In this document: one piece after another, positions 17,508 to 27,640 of the stretch | Numbering within the stretch: position 1 is the first letter of the stretch | Layout: each line of letters starts with the position of its first letter | Source of the DNA: an uncultured Thiotrichaceae bacterium | Lineage (GTDB): Bacteria > Pseudomonadota > Gammaproteobacteria > Thiotrichales > Thiotrichaceae | DNA: 42,447 nucleotides | NCBI GenBank assembly: GCA_937925855.1 | Contig: CALAMO010000054.1 | Coordinates: 1-42,447, forward strand | Reading direction: 5' to 3' | Made by a program: the position numbers and the translations under genes | The notes under the pieces: generated by a model | The model's input: only the letters and a program-made list of their open reading frames with translations | The model's database searches: none | Told to the model about the DNA's origin: nothing

Positions 17508-19400
17508 ATGATAATAGGAATTTTATTTATTGCGTTGCTTGCTGCTGTTATCTGGTCAATCTTTCATGGACGCAAAGTGCTGCGGACCGAAAAATCTGAT
17601 GCGGTGTTTGGAAACCCGGAACGCGCCCTAGGCGGCTGGCACTGGGTCGTGGCCGGTGTGTCGAGCGTAATGGTTCTGTGGCTGTATTTCTCCTGGGATG
17701 CCGGACGTTCTTACTTCCCACAGGCCGCCAACGAGATGTGTCAGGTGGCGAAGCTTAACCGCAGCGCCAACCCGATTCGGGCGGCTTTCCCGTTAGACAA
17801 TCGTCAGCTGCGCGGTACCCAGCTACTGCAACGTGATGGGCTGCAGATCGCATTGATGAATCAGCGTCTTGCAGCGGCGGAGCTGCTCAGTGAGGCCGAT
17901 CGCACCGAGTTACAGGCCATTATCAACGATATGGAAAGCGCGATGAACGCGCAGGCTAGCCCGGAGTTCATTGACCCCACAATTGAAGGCCAGCTCAATG
18001 GCATTGCGGATAGGATCAACCAGCTGTCTGACAAGATGGCAGATGATGCTTATCCCGGCCCGGCTGACCCCGCGCAAATGGAAAAAGCACTGGCCCAACC
18101 CGGCTGGGGCGAAACCAACGTTGAAATACCGCCGCTGGCTGAGACCGAGCGGGGTCGTAAATTTGATGCGGCTAGCCTTGAAATGGAGGCTATCGCCAAA
18201 GACTTCGGTAAAATTCGCAATAACACGGGCGCAATCAAAGCCAAACTGGACGCCCTGAAAGAACGCTATGAGGGGTTTGCAATTGAGGGTGGCGCTGATG
18301 CAGCAGTTGTGGCCGAGCGCAAAGCGCTGATTCGCCAGATTGACAAGATCTATAAGCGGATTGACGACGGCAAGATCTTCCCACCGTCTATTACACAGCA
18401 GGTTGAAGACGCGCTGATTACCCTGGACGACACACAAAAAAGTCAGCAAGGTACCCTGCGTATTATTGATGCGCTGGCGATGCCTGGCGGCACCATTATA
18501 GCGGGTAATAGCGCCTGTTCTGAACAGGGTTCTGGCCGTTGGCTGCCAAAGCCTTCTGATACCTGGAAAACACTGACTCGTCTAGCCGACCCGGACATTG
18601 GCTTTAAAGACGCGCCGTTACTGTGGTATAAAATGACCCCGCTGGCGGGCATCGCAGACTATTTTGTACCCGATTGGGTCGCCGATCTTATTCCGGGCGA
18701 ATATCCCCGCCATGACGATAACGGGCAAATTCAAATGAATCTTAAAGGCGAGGTTTATAATATCGCCACCGGCAACTACCCTTCACCAATGATTCCAGTG
18801 CCGATGGGACACGTCTGGGATTCCTTGCTGCGAGTATTAGCGGGTTTGTTCTTTGGTATCCTTTTCGGTGTACCGCTAGGATTAGCGATGGGCTTATCAC
18901 GCTTCTTCAAAGGCTTCTTTGATCCGCTGATTGAGCTGTATCGCCCTATTCCTCCGCTAGCTTGGGCACCGCTGATCCTGACCATCTTTGGTATTCAGGA
19001 CGACGGTAAAATCTTCCTGTTGTTTATGGTCGCCTTTGCGATTATGGTGATCTCAGCGCGCACTGGCGCAACCGGTACTCATCTGTCAAAAATCCATGCC
19101 GCACACTCACTCGGTGCGAGCAAAGGCCAAATCATTCGCCGGGTTATCCTGCCGAACTCACTGCCTGAAATCCTCACCGGCATTCGGATTGCGATTGGGG
19201 TATGTTGGGGCACATTGGTTGCGGCAGAAATGCTGGCAGGTACCACAGGTATTGGCTTCGTTGAGAACGTGGCGCGTAAGCAGTCTGATTACGAGATCAT
19301 CTGGACGACCATCATCATTATGGGTCTGTTAGGTCTGTTGTTTGACGTGCTGATGCGTTGGGTGATTAATAAGACGATTCCTTGGCGCGGTAAGGGCTAA
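17508..19400 (+). CDS. TauC/SsuC-type ABC permease with a large extra periplasmic region
   Basis: A 630-residue permease, more than twice the usual 250-290 residues of TauC/SsuC. Residues 2-19 and 45-62 are transmembrane helices. About 66-425 is a hydrophilic, Glu/Asp/Lys-rich, helix-favouring stretch with repeated heptad-like segments (for example around LQAIINDMESAMNAQ and VVAERKALIRQIDKIYKRI). The normal permease core (about 430-626) follows, with the EAA-loop HSLGASKGQIIRRVILPNS near 533-551 and GTTGIGFVENVARKQSDYE. The extra part lies between membrane helices and is predicted to be outside. It may dock the binding protein or the cell wall; its function is unknown. Confidence 0.85.
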   Translation: MIIGILFIALLAAVIWSIFHGRKVLRTEKSDAVFGNPERALGGWHWVVAGVSSVMVLWLYFSWDAGRSYFPQAANEMCQVAKLNRSANPIRAAFPLDNRQLRGTQLLQRDGLQIALMNQRLAAAELLSEADRTELQAIINDMESAMNAQASPEFIDPTIEGQLNGIADRINQLSDKMADDAYPGPADPAQMEKALAQPGWGETNVEIPPLAETERGRKFDAASLEMEAIAKDFGKIRNNTGAIKAKLDALKERYEGFAIEGGADAAVVAERKALIRQIDKIYKRIDDGKIFPPSITQQVEDALITLDDTQKSQQGTLRIIDALAMPGGTIIAGNSACSEQGSGRWLPKPSDTWKTLTRLADPDIGFKDAPLLWYKMTPLAGIADYFVPDWVADLIPGEYPRHDDNGQIQMNLKGEVYNIATGNYPSPMIPVPMGHVWDSLLRVLAGLFFGILFGVPLGLAMGLSRFFKGFFDPLIELYRPIPPLAWAPLILTIFGIQDDGKIFLLFMVAFAIMVISARTGATGTHLSKIHAAHSLGASKGQIIRRVILPNSLPEILTGIRIAIGVCWGTLVAAEMLAGTTGIGFVENVARKQSDYEIIWTTIIIMGLLGLLFDVLMRWVINKTIPWRGKG

Positions 19401-19415
19401 TAGCCTGAACTAGAG

Positions 19416-19450
19416 GTCTGAGTGCTCATATTTAGTATGAGCACTCAGAC
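19416..19450 (+). terminator. Perfect 15-bp hairpin after the permease
   Basis: GTCTGAGTGCTCATA (19416-19430), loop TTTAG, then the exact complement TATGAGCACTCAGAC (19436-19450). The downstream sequence has only short T stretches (GATTTAGATTTT), so it is either a weak intrinsic terminator or a 3' stabilising hairpin ending the importer transcript. Confidence 0.65.
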
Positions 19451-19674
19451 ACTATGCTGATTTAGATTTTCAGAGCAACGCTTCTCCCATGATAATTCAT
19501 TCATGTCGCAAGGCATACTCAGCCATTGAACGATGCAACTCACTCCACTCACCGCCGCCATACCGACAGTAAAACTAGCATCCCCATCCCGCAAAAATTT
19601 TCCCTTCATAAAAATACTTTCCTGCAGGCCAGCTCAGGCGCTTGTCTATTAAGCGCATTCGCAGAGTAATGGGA

Positions 19675-19704
19675 TTGTAAAACCACTACAATTTAGTTAA
19701 TAAT
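19675..19704 (+). promoter_or_regulatory. Candidate sigma-70 promoter of gltBD
   Basis: TTGTAA (19675-19680) and AATAAT (19699-19704) with an 18-base spacer lie just before gltB, giving a short leader of about 26 bases. The rest of the 336-bp gap (19401-19736) holds the hairpin described above and no recognisable gene. Confidence 0.4.
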
Positions 19705-19736
19705 GTTTTCCCCTTTTTTGATGCCTAAAGGTTCAG

Positions 19737-22700
19737 ATGACTTCAGCATTCTCACTTCAACCTCCGGCGCAGGGTTTATATGATCCTGCTAACGAACACG
19801 ATGCCTGTGGTATGGGTTTTGTCGCCCATCTGAAAGGCAAAAAATCGAATAAAATTGTCAAACAGGCGCTCAAGGTGCTCACCAATATGGAGCATCGTGG
19901 TGCCTGTGGCTGTGAGGAGAACACCGGTGACGGTGCAGGCATAATGCTGCAGATTCCACACAAATTCCTGAGCCGGGAATGTGGGGATCTGGGCTTTACC
20001 CTGCCCGCTGAAGGCGATTACGCCGTCGGCTTTACCTTCCTGCCACGCGTTATTGCCGACCGTAAGGTATGCGAATACATCGTTAATCGCATTATCCGCG
20101 ACGAAGGCCAGCAATTACTTGGCTGGCGCGACGTGCCGGTAAATCCCGCGCCTGTGGGTAAAAGCGCGCTGGACTGCATGCCGTTTACCCGCATGGTGTT
20201 TATCGGCAAATCCGATGACATCGCAGCCGGTATAGAATTTGAGCGCAAGCTCTACGTCATTAGAAAGCGTATTGTGAGTGAAATTCTGATCCCAGAAACA
20301 CCGGGCAGCATTTACTTCACCAGCTTCTCGTCGCGCACGATTGTTTATAAGGGCATGCTAACCACCGAACAGGTACAGCAGTTCTACACCGATCTGTCCG
20401 ACCCGGATATGGAAACCGGGATTGCGCTGATCCACTCACGCTTCTCGACCAATACCTTCCCCAGCTGGGAACGGGCGCATCCAAACCGCTACCTGATTCA
20501 CAACGGTGAAATCAATACCATGCGCGGCAACCATAACTGGATGAATGCGCGTGAGGCGATGATCAAAACCGATGCGTTTGGGACGGACATTAACGATGTG
20601 TACCCCGTTATTCGCCCGGACGGCAGCGACTCTGCCTGTATGGATAATGCGCTGGAGTTTATGTATCTCGCTGGTTTCTCGCTGCCACATGCGATGATGA
20701 TGATGGTGCCGGAACCGTGGGCGAACCACGAAACCATGTCAGCAGAAAAGAAGGCGTTCTACCAATATCATAGCTGTATGATGGAACCATGGGATGGCCC
20801 GGCAGCACTGAGCTTCACCGACGGTATTATGGTCGGTGCGACGCTGGATCGTAATGGCTTACGTCCGTCACGTTATTACCTGACCAACGACGACCTGATT
20901 ATTCTGGCGTCAGAAGTCGGCGTACTGGATGAGCTGGATCAAAGCACCGTGGTGTCACGCCAGCGCCTCGAACCGGGCCGTATGCTGGTAGTCGATACTC
21001 AGGCCGGACGCATTATTTCCGACGAGGAAATCAAGCACCAGATCGCCACCGAAAAACCATACCAGGACTGGTTGAGTCAACATATGGTCACGCTGGAGGA
21101 ACTGCCTGAGCCGGAAGCTTTCCCTAAACCGGATCACGATACGTTGATTCAGCGCCAGAAAGCGTTTGGTTATACCTTTGAAGACGTACGCAAAACCATC
21201 CTGCCGATGGCGGAGAACGGTATTGACCCGCTCGGCGCGATGGGTACCGACGCGCCGCTGGCGGTACTGTCGCTTAAATCACAGCCGCTGTTCAACTACT
21301 TCAAACAGCTATTCGCCCAGGTCACCAATCCACCGATTGATGCCATCCGCGAAGAGATCGTCACCTCATCGCTGACCCTATTAGGCAGCGAAGGCGATCT
21401 GACCAACCCAACGCCGGACGTGTGCCAGCGCATTACGCTGAAATCACCCATTATCAGTAACCGCGAAATCGCCAAGCTGAAAGCCATCGACCACCCCAGC
21501 TTCCGCTGTGTGCGCATGCCGATTACTTTCGATGCTAACGGTGGCGCAGGTACGCTGGAACGCACGCTGGAAGATTTATTCGCCAAGGTCGATGAGCGTA
21601 TCGAACAGGGCGTGAATCTGATTGTGCTGAGTGACCGGGGTATTGATGAGCATAACGCACCGATCCCCTCATTGCTGGCAGTATCCAGCCTGCATCATCA
21701 CCTCATTCGCAACGGCAAACGTACCCGTGTGAGTATTATTCTGGAATCGGGCGAGCCGCGTGAAGTCCATCACTTCGCGGTGCTGCTTGGCTATGGCGCG
21801 GATGCGATTAACCCGTATGCGGCCTGTGAGACCATTGATGATCTCATCCGTGAGGGTTATCTCACCGGCATCGAGTACGTTCCGGCGGTATTAAAATACA
21901 TTAAAGCGGCGACCAAGGGCGTGATTAAGGTCATGTCGAAAATCGGCATTTCCACCGTGCAATCTTATCGCGGCGCACAAATCTTTGAAGCCATCGGTAT
22001 CAGCCAGAGCGTGGTTGATCGCTACTTCACCGCCACCACTTCACGCATCGGCGGCATTGATCTGGAAACCATCGCAGAAGAAGCACTGCGTCGTCATCAG
22101 CGTGCTTTTGGGCACCATGATGCTGATCTGCGCACCCTGTTACCCGGTGGTTCATTCCAGTGGCGTAGCGGTGGTGAAGAGCATATGTACAACCCGGACA
22201 CCATCTACCTGTTGCAGAAGGCGGTACGCAGCGGTGACTATGCCCAGTTCAAGCAGTTCAGCAGCAGGCTGAATGATGACCCGGACGTTAAATACAACCT
22301 GCGCAATCTGCTCGACTTTGATTTCCCTGAGCAGGGCGTGCCGCTGGAAGAAGTCGAACCGGCCTCAGATATTGTACGGCGCTTTAAGTCCGGTGCGATG
22401 TCCTATGGCTCGATCAGCCCGGAAGCGCATGAAGGGCTGGCGATTGCGATGAACCGCCTCGGTGGTAAATCCAATTCGGGTGAAGGCGGTGAAGATCCCA
22501 GGCGCTTTACCCGCGACGAAAACGGCGACTGGCGTAATAGTGCGATTAAACAGGTCGCCTCCGGGCGTTTTGGGGTCACCAGCCACTACCTGAATAATGC
22601 GCGTGAAATCCAGATCAAACTGGCACAGGGTGCCAAGCCGGGCGAAGGCGGCCAGCTGCCGGGCAAGAAGGTGTATCCGTGGATCGCTAAGGTGCGTGGT

Positions 22701-24341
22701 ACCACGCCAGGGGTTGGTCTGATTTCACCGCCGCCGCATCACGATATTTATTCAATTGAGGATTTGGCCGAGCTGATCCACGATCTGAAGAACGCGAATA
22801 AGCGTGCCGATGTGAATGTGAAGCTGGTGTCTGAGGTTGGCGTGGGTACGATTGCCTCCGGTGTCGCTAAGGGTAAGGCCGACGTTATCCTGATCTCAGG
22901 TTATGACGGCGGTACCGGTGCTTCCCCCAAAACCAGCGTGCAGCATGCTGGCCTGCCGTGGGAATTAGGCCTGGCGGAAACGCATCAAACCCTGCTGTTG
23001 AACAATCTGCGTAGCCGGGTACGCTTAGAGACTGACGGTAAGCTTATGACTGGCCGTGATGTAGCGATTGCTACCTTGCTCGGTGCGGAAGAATATGGTT
23101 TTGCCACCCTACCCCTGGTAGCGCTGGGCTGCGTGATGATGCGGGTCTGTCATCTGGATACCTGCCCGGTCGGTATTGCCACGCAGAACCCTGAGCTGCG
23201 TAAAAAATACCGGGGTGATCCGCAGTACGTGGTGAATTTACTGACTTTTATTGCCGAAGAGCTGCGTGAAATTATGGCTAAGCTCGGCTTCCGCACCATC
23301 AATGAAATGGTGGGCCGGGTCGATCACCTGAAGCAGAAGACGAATATTGATCATTGGAAGGCAAAGAATCTGGATTTGAGCGGCATTCTGTATACGCCGA
23401 AGGTTGAGGACTGCTTGGGTACCTTTGGTATTCACAAGCAAAACCACGGTATTGCGGAATCACTGGATGAGCGCGAGATTTTACCGGCATGCGCGGATGC
23501 GCTAAAGGAAGGCAAGCCATTCAAGGCTGAGTACAACATTAAAAACATCGACCGCGTACTGGGCACCATTGTAGGCGCAGAGCTGACGCGCAATCATGGC
23601 GCGGAAGGCTTGCCCGAAGACACGATTCACCTTAAGTTCAACGGCTCAGCCGGTCAGAGCATGGGCGCGTTTGCGCCGCGTGGCATGACGCTGGAGCTGG
23701 AGGGTGATTCCAATGATTACATTGGTAAGGGTCTGTCCGGCGGGAAGATTGTGGTCTACCCCTCGAAAGCTGCCACAGATTATGTGGCGGAAGAAAACAT
23801 CGTGATCGGTAACGTCGCCTTCTTTGGTGCAAGCGCGGGTAGTGCTTATGTCAGAGGCGTGGCCGGTGAGCGCTTCTGCGTGCGTAATTCCGGTGCGCAG
23901 GTGGTGGTTGAAGGCACCGGTGATCACGGCTGTGAGTACATGACCGGCGGCTGTGCGGTGGTACTGGGTAATGTGGGGCGTAACTTCGCTGCCGGGATGT
24001 CGGGCGGTGTAGCGTATGTTTATGACCCGGACGGTATTCTGGCACGCAGCGGTAATCGTGAAATGGTGAGCTACAGTGCGCTAAGTGAAGACGCAGACAT
24101 TGCGACCGTGCGTGACCTGATCGAGAAGCATATTTTGCATACCGACAGTAGCCGTGGCCGTGCGCTGCTGGAAGACTGGGATAATACGCAGCAGCATTTT
24201 GTGCGGGTGATGCCGAATGATTATAAGCGCATGCTGGATACGGTGAAGACATTTGAAGCCGAGGGGATGGCGCATGCCGATGCGTTGATGGCGGCATTTG
24301 AGGCGAATACGCAGGATGCTTCTCGGGCGTCTGGTAGTTAA
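19737..24341 (+). CDS. gltB: Glutamate synthase (NADPH) large subunit
   Basis: A 1534-residue large subunit that takes the amide nitrogen of glutamine and adds it to 2-oxoglutarate, yielding two glutamates. The nucleophile Cys24 follows a 23-residue propeptide in [10 protein letters not shown] and is expected to become the new N-terminus. The 3Fe-4S cluster cysteines are C1132, C1138 and C1143 in [17 protein letters not shown], with the family's 6- and 5-residue spacing. Other marks are [16 protein letters not shown] near the start, [13 protein letters not shown] and [15 protein letters not shown] for FMN and the synthase site, and a C-terminal Gly-rich beta-helix domain. It is full length and forms an operon with gltD 11 bp downstream. 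Confidence 0.97.
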   Translation: MTSAFSLQPPAQGLYDPANEHDACGMGFVAHLKGKKSNKIVKQALKVLTNMEHRGACGCEENTGDGAGIMLQIPHKFLSRECGDLGFTLPAEGDYAVGFTFLPRVIADRKVCEYIVNRIIRDEGQQLLGWRDVPVNPAPVGKSALDCMPFTRMVFIGKSDDIAAGIEFERKLYVIRKRIVSEILIPETPGSIYFTSFSSRTIVYKGMLTTEQVQQFYTDLSDPDMETGIALIHSRFSTNTFPSWERAHPNRYLIHNGEINTMRGNHNWMNAREAMIKTDAFGTDINDVYPVIRPDGSDSACMDNALEFMYLAGFSLPHAMMMMVPEPWANHETMSAEKKAFYQYHSCMMEPWDGPAALSFTDGIMVGATLDRNGLRPSRYYLTNDDLIILASEVGVLDELDQSTVVSRQRLEPGRMLVVDTQAGRIISDEEIKHQIATEKPYQDWLSQHMVTLEELPEPEAFPKPDHDTLIQRQKAFGYTFEDVRKTILPMAENGIDPLGAMGTDAPLAVLSLKSQPLFNYFKQLFAQVTNPPIDAIREEIVTSSLTLLGSEGDLTNPTPDVCQRITLKSPIISNREIAKLKAIDHPSFRCVRMPITFDANGGAGTLERTLEDLFAKVDERIEQGVNLIVLSDRGIDEHNAPIPSLLAVSSLHHHLIRNGKRTRVSIILESGEPREVHHFAVLLGYGADAINPYAACETIDDLIREGYLTGIEYVPAVLKYIKAATKGVIKVMSKIGISTVQSYRGAQIFEAIGISQSVVDRYFTATTSRIGGIDLETIAEEALRRHQRAFGHHDADLRTLLPGGSFQWRSGGEEHMYNPDTIYLLQKAVRSGDYAQFKQFSSRLNDDPDVKYNLRNLLDFDFPEQGVPLEEVEPASDIVRRFKSGAMSYGSISPEAHEGLAIAMNRLGGKSNSGEGGEDPRRFTRDENGDWRNSAIKQVASGRFGVTSHYLNNAREIQIKLAQGAKPGEGGQLPGKKVYPWIAKVRGTTPGVGLISPPPHHDIYSIEDLAELIHDLKNANKRADVNVKLVSEVGVGTIASGVAKGKADVILISGYDGGTGASPKTSVQHAGLPWELGLAETHQTLLLNNLRSRVRLETDGKLMTGRDVAIATLLGAEEYGFATLPLVALGCVMMRVCHLDTCPVGIATQNPELRKKYRGDPQYVVNLLTFIAEELREIMAKLGFRTINEMVGRVDHLKQKTNIDHWKAKNLDLSGILYTPKVEDCLGTFGIHKQNHGIAESLDEREILPACADALKEGKPFKAEYNIKNIDRVLGTIVGAELTRNHGAEGLPEDTIHLKFNGSAGQSMGAFAPRGMTLELEGDSNDYIGKGLSGGKIVVYPSKAATDYVAEENIVIGNVAFFGASAGSAYVRGVAGERFCVRNSGAQVVVEGTGDHGCEYMTGGCAVVLGNVGRNFAAGMSGGVAYVYDPDGILARSGNREMVSYSALSEDADIATVRDLIEKHILHTDSSRGRALLEDWDNTQQHFVRVMPNDYKRMLDTVKTFEAEGMAHADALMAAFEANTQDASRASGS

Positions 24342-24352
24342 GGAGAAATATA

Positions 24353-25843
24353 ATGGGAAAACCTACTGGGTTTCTTGAGTTTGAACGTCAATTACCAGCC
24401 GACCGTGCGCCATTAGAGCGTATTAAAGACTGGCGTGAGTTCCATCTGGATTTTGACCGTGAGCAGGACGCGAAACAACAGGGCGCACGCTGTATGGAGT
24501 GCGGTATTCCGTTTTGCCAAACCGGTAAGATTTTACCCGGTGGAGCCAGCGGCTGTCCGGTGAATAATCTGATCCCGGAGTGGAATGATCTGGTGTATCG
24601 CGGTCTGTGGCAGGAAGCCTATGAGCGTCTGCGCATGACCAATAACTTCCCGGAGTTTACGGGTCGGGTCTGCCCTGCGCCGTGTGAGGGTGCGTGTACG
24701 CTGGGTATGACCGAGCCAGCGGTGACCATTAAGCTGAATGAGGTGTCGATTATTGATCGTGCCTTTGCTGAGGGTTGGGTACAGCCGAGTAAACCAGCGG
24801 TGCGCACCGGGAAGAAAGTCGCCGTGGTGGGTTCCGGCCCGGCGGGTCTGGCCTGTGCTGATCAGCTCAATACAGCAGGCCATAAGGTCACGGTATATGA
24901 ACGGGCCGATCGTATTGGTGGCCTGTTGATGTACGGTATTCCTAATATGAAGCTGGACAAGGAAAAAGTGGTACAGCGTCGGGTTGATCTGATGGCCGAT
25001 TCTGGTATTAATTTTGTGACGAATACGGAAATCGGTAAAGATATTTCCACCGAGCAGTTACAGGATGAATTTGATGCGGTGGTCTTGTGCGGCGGTGCGA
25101 CTAAGGCGCGTGATCTACTGGTAGAAGGCCGGGCAGTAGAAGGTATCTATTTGGCAATGGATTTCCTGCGGGCGAATACCAAGAGCCTGTTAGATTCGCA
25201 GCATGCAGACGGCAATTACATCTCAGCCAAAGACAAACACGTCATTGTGATTGGCGGTGGTGACACCGGCACTGACTGTGTCGGCACCTCGGTACGCCAT
25301 GGCTGTAAGTCAGTCACCCAGCTGGAAATTATGGATCGCCTGCCGGATGAGCGCCGCCCGACCAATCCCTGGCCGGAGTGGCCGATGGTGTATAAGGTTG
25401 ATTACGGTCAGGAAGAAGCCGCAGCGGTGTTCGGTGATGACCCGCGTGAGTACCTGATTTCGACCAAGCGTTTTGTGGGCGATGACGACGGCAATTTACA
25501 GGAAATTCATACTGTACGTGTGCGCTGGGAAAAGTCTGCCGATGGACGCATGAATCTGATTGAAGAAGAAGGTTCTGAGGAAGTGATTCCGGCGAATCTG
25601 GTACTGCTGGCGATGGGTTTTACCGGGCCGGAAAAAACCATGATCAAGTCACTCAGCTTGGATACTGATCCGCGTGGCAATGTGCAGGCAGAGTACGAAC
25701 AATACACGACCAATGTTGATGGCGTATTTGCGGCGGGTGATATGCGTCGGGGACAGAGTCTGGTGGTATGGGCGATTAACGAAGGGCGCGGCGCGGCGCG
25801 GGAATGTGATCGGTATTTGATGGGGCATACCAGCTTGCCTTAG
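24353..25843 (+). CDS. gltD: Glutamate synthase (NADPH) small subunit
   Basis: A 496-residue FAD and Fe-S subunit that passes NADPH electrons to GltB. The N-terminal cysteine clusters are [12 protein letters not shown], then SGCPVNN, and [12 protein letters not shown]. The FAD fold is [17 protein letters not shown], followed by [17 protein letters not shown]. The NADPH fold is [19 protein letters not shown]. The C-terminal flavin contact is [20 protein letters not shown] strong ribosome binding site (TTAAGGAGAAATATA) precedes the ATG, 11 bp after gltB. Confidence 0.97.
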   Translation: MGKPTGFLEFERQLPADRAPLERIKDWREFHLDFDREQDAKQQGARCMECGIPFCQTGKILPGGASGCPVNNLIPEWNDLVYRGLWQEAYERLRMTNNFPEFTGRVCPAPCEGACTLGMTEPAVTIKLNEVSIIDRAFAEGWVQPSKPAVRTGKKVAVVGSGPAGLACADQLNTAGHKVTVYERADRIGGLLMYGIPNMKLDKEKVVQRRVDLMADSGINFVTNTEIGKDISTEQLQDEFDAVVLCGGATKARDLLVEGRAVEGIYLAMDFLRANTKSLLDSQHADGNYISAKDKHVIVIGGGDTGTDCVGTSVRHGCKSVTQLEIMDRLPDERRPTNPWPEWPMVYKVDYGQEEAAAVFGDDPREYLISTKRFVGDDDGNLQEIHTVRVRWEKSADGRMNLIEEEGSEEVIPANLVLLAMGFTGPEKTMIKSLSLDTDPRGNVQAEYEQYTTNVDGVFAAGDMRRGQSLVVWAINEGRGAARECDRYLMGHTSLP

Positions 25844-25975
25844 GCGCCGTCCAACACGTCGGCGTTTACAAAAACACGCGCTAAACTGAGTGGAAATTTG
25901 CTCAAGTAGATTGATCCACACGGTTCAGGCCCCAGCAGGATAAGGATAAATCATTTAAATTCAAAGAATAGCGCT

Positions 25976-26004
25976 TTGAACCCTATTTTTTCTTAGAATA
26001 GTAT
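25976..26004 (+). promoter_or_regulatory. Candidate promoter of the six-cysteine protein
   Basis: TTGAAC (25976-25981) and TAGTAT (25999-26004) are spaced by 17 bases. The start codon lies about 65 bases downstream, behind AAAGAGG. A weak hairpin CGCCG/CGGCG with a short T run (25845-25867) just after gltD may end the upstream operon. Confidence 0.4.
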
Positions 26005-26068
26005 GCGATCTTGTGCTTAAATAAAGCTTTCAAAATTTTATAACCAAACATAAAGAGGTATCGGTTAA

Positions 26069-26506
26069 ATGAATAAGGCAATTCTGACGGTTCTGGCATC
26101 AACCATGCTAATGGCAACAGGTGCGGCAAGTGGCGCAGATAAAACTTATGTAATTGATAGCAGCGGCAATCCGATCATGCATGGCAGCAGCTGTTTAGTT
26201 GCTGGTGGCAACGGTACCCAGTTTGATCAATGTGTTGGCGAGAAAATGATGGCTGAAAAGGCCACCGAAGACAAAATGATGGCTAAGCCTGCCATGATGG
26301 AAAAGGCGGCGACTGACAACACGTATGTAGCTGATGGCAGCGGTGAAAACCCGGTTATGATTGGCGACAATTGTGTCATAGCCGCAGCTAATAACGGCAC
26401 AGCTTTTGAACAGTGTGGTAGCGGCGCCAAAGCCATGATGACCGAGGCTGCACCAAAGCCAAAAGTCATCACTAAGGTGATTGTTGACTGCTCGAAGTGT
26501 AATTAA
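26069..26506 (+). CDS. Small exported protein with a duplicated Cys-pair motif, unknown function
   Basis: A 145-residue protein with a signal peptide (1-23, ending near SGA). The mature part contains the same motif twice: residues 26-57 (TYVIDSSGNPIMHGSSC ... FDQCVG) and 85-117 (TYVADGSGENPVMIGDNC ... FEQCG). A Met/Lys/Ala-rich linker (58-84, with three MM pairs) separates them. Cysteines are at 42, 55, 102, 116, 141 and 144, so three disulfides are possible. The motif resembles, from memory, the 'Y-V-x-D-x-x-G-x-x-V-x-x-G-x-C' stretch at the N-terminus of some gammaproteobacterial OmpA-like proteins, but no OmpA domain is present. It has its own promoter and terminator. Function unknown. Confidence 0.75.
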   Translation: MNKAILTVLASTMLMATGAASGADKTYVIDSSGNPIMHGSSCLVAGGNGTQFDQCVGEKMMAEKATEDKMMAKPAMMEKAATDNTYVADGSGENPVMIGDNCVIAAANNGTAFEQCGSGAKAMMTEAAPKPKVITKVIVDCSKCN

Positions 26507-26528
26507 GAAACCCGTTATCTTACAGTAA

Positions 26529-26560
26529 CCTACCCGTAGGGCATACGATCCACGGGTAGG
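26529..26560 (+). terminator. Hairpin downstream of the six-cysteine gene
   Basis: CCTACCCGT (26529-26537) and ACGGGTAGG (26552-26560) form a perfect 9-bp stem with a 14-base loop. The following sequence, GGAAGTTTTC, is only weakly T-rich. It may be a first terminator or a 3'-end stabiliser. Confidence 0.5.
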
Positions 26561-26596
26561 GGAAGTTTTCTGACTTCTACAAAGTAAGCATAGCGT

Positions 26597-26629
26597 AAAC
26601 CACAGGCCGCTCAAGTAGCCTGTGGTTTT
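26597..26629 (+). terminator. Rho-independent terminator
   Basis: AAACCACAGGC (26597-26607) pairs perfectly with GCCTGTGGTTT (26618-26628), loop of 10 bases, followed by more T and C. It separates the six-cysteine gene from the convergent ureohydrolase gene and may work for both strands. Confidence 0.75.
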
Positions 26630-26644
26630 CTCATGACTAATTCA

Positions 26645-27601
26645 CTATGAACGGCGCTGACACCCCGGAAAACTACACAGCATCTCAAACAGCAGATTAG
26701 CGGCTAGTAGTGACGTATTGCCGCTAGTATCATAAGGCGGTGCGACTTCGACCAAGTCCGCCCCAACCAGATTCAATCCCCAGACACCCCTAATAATTTC
26801 TAGGCCTTGTGCCGCCGTTAATCCGGCAGGCTCCGGTGTGCCGGTACCCGGTGCAACCGAAGGATCGAGCCCATCAATATCAAAACTCAAATAGACCGGT
26901 GTAACTGGCCCAATCTGCTGACGCACCTCCGCCATTAGCGGTACTAATGAGCGATGCCAGCATTCCTCGGCATGAACCACTCGGGCCCCCTGCTGGCGTG
27001 ACCAATCAAAATCCTCTGCGCTGTAGCCAGTGGCTCGTAACCCAATCTGTACCATCTTACTGCCGTCAACCAACCCTTCTTCCAGGGCGCGACGGAAGAT
27101 CGTGCCGTGCGCAATTTTTTCGCCAAACATATGATCATTAATATCAGCATGCGCATCAATATGCACCAATGCCAGCGGCCCATGCTTTTGGTGTAGCGCC
27201 CGCAAGATGGGCAACGCTATGGTGTGATCTCCCCCAATGCTCAACGGTTTCGCGTTATGTATGAGCACCTCTGCATAAAATTGGTCTATAATATCGATGG
27301 ATTTGAGTAGATTAAAGGTATTCAACGGCACATCGCCGATGTCCGCGACCTGAAAACTATCGAATGGCGCGGCACGGGTATACATGCCATAAGGCCGCAC
27401 CAATACGGACTCAGCGCGAACCTCACGCGGGCCAAAGCGCGTTCCGGCTCGATTGCTGGTGCCAATGTCCAGCGGCACGCCTATAACCGCAATATCTAAG
27501 TCGGCAGCAGTGACTTGGGTAGGCAAGCGGAACAGCGTGCCCGGCCCAGCAAAGCGCGGCATTTCATTACCACCCAGTGGCTGATTAAAAACCTGGCTCA
27601 T
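26645..27601 (-). CDS. Ureohydrolase: agmatinase or guanidinobutyrase-like
   Basis: A 318-residue arginase-family enzyme that would hydrolyse a guanidino compound to an amine and urea. The dinuclear Mn site is complete: His126 in SIGGDHT, Asp149, His151 and Asp153 in HIDAHAD, and Asp241 and Asp243 in SFDIDGLDP. The N-terminal GVPLDIGTSNRAGTRFGPR and the loop GTGTPEPAGLT are typical of the agmatinase/guanidinobutyrase/guanidinopropionase group. Which substrate is used cannot be told. It lies 39 bp after the MalK-type ATPase on the same strand, an unexpected operon partner. Confidence 0.88.
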   Translation of the reverse strand: MSQVFNQPLGGNEMPRFAGPGTLFRLPTQVTAADLDIAVIGVPLDIGTSNRAGTRFGPREVRAESVLVRPYGMYTRAAPFDSFQVADIGDVPLNTFNLLKSIDIIDQFYAEVLIHNAKPLSIGGDHTIALPILRALHQKHGPLALVHIDAHADINDHMFGEKIAHGTIFRRALEEGLVDGSKMVQIGLRATGYSAEDFDWSRQQGARVVHAEECWHRSLVPLMAEVRQQIGPVTPVYLSFDIDGLDPSVAPGTGTPEPAGLTAAQGLEIIRGVWGLNLVGADLVEVAPPYDTSGNTSLLAANLLFEMLCSFPGCQRRS

Positions 27602-27640
27602 ACTCGCCTCCTGGCGATGTTTAGCAAACGCCTGCCTGCC

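Noticed and set aside
23638-24297. Antisense frames opposite gltB
   Set aside because: Several long minus-strand frames arise from the codon bias of gltB; none has a signal, motif or ribosome binding site.
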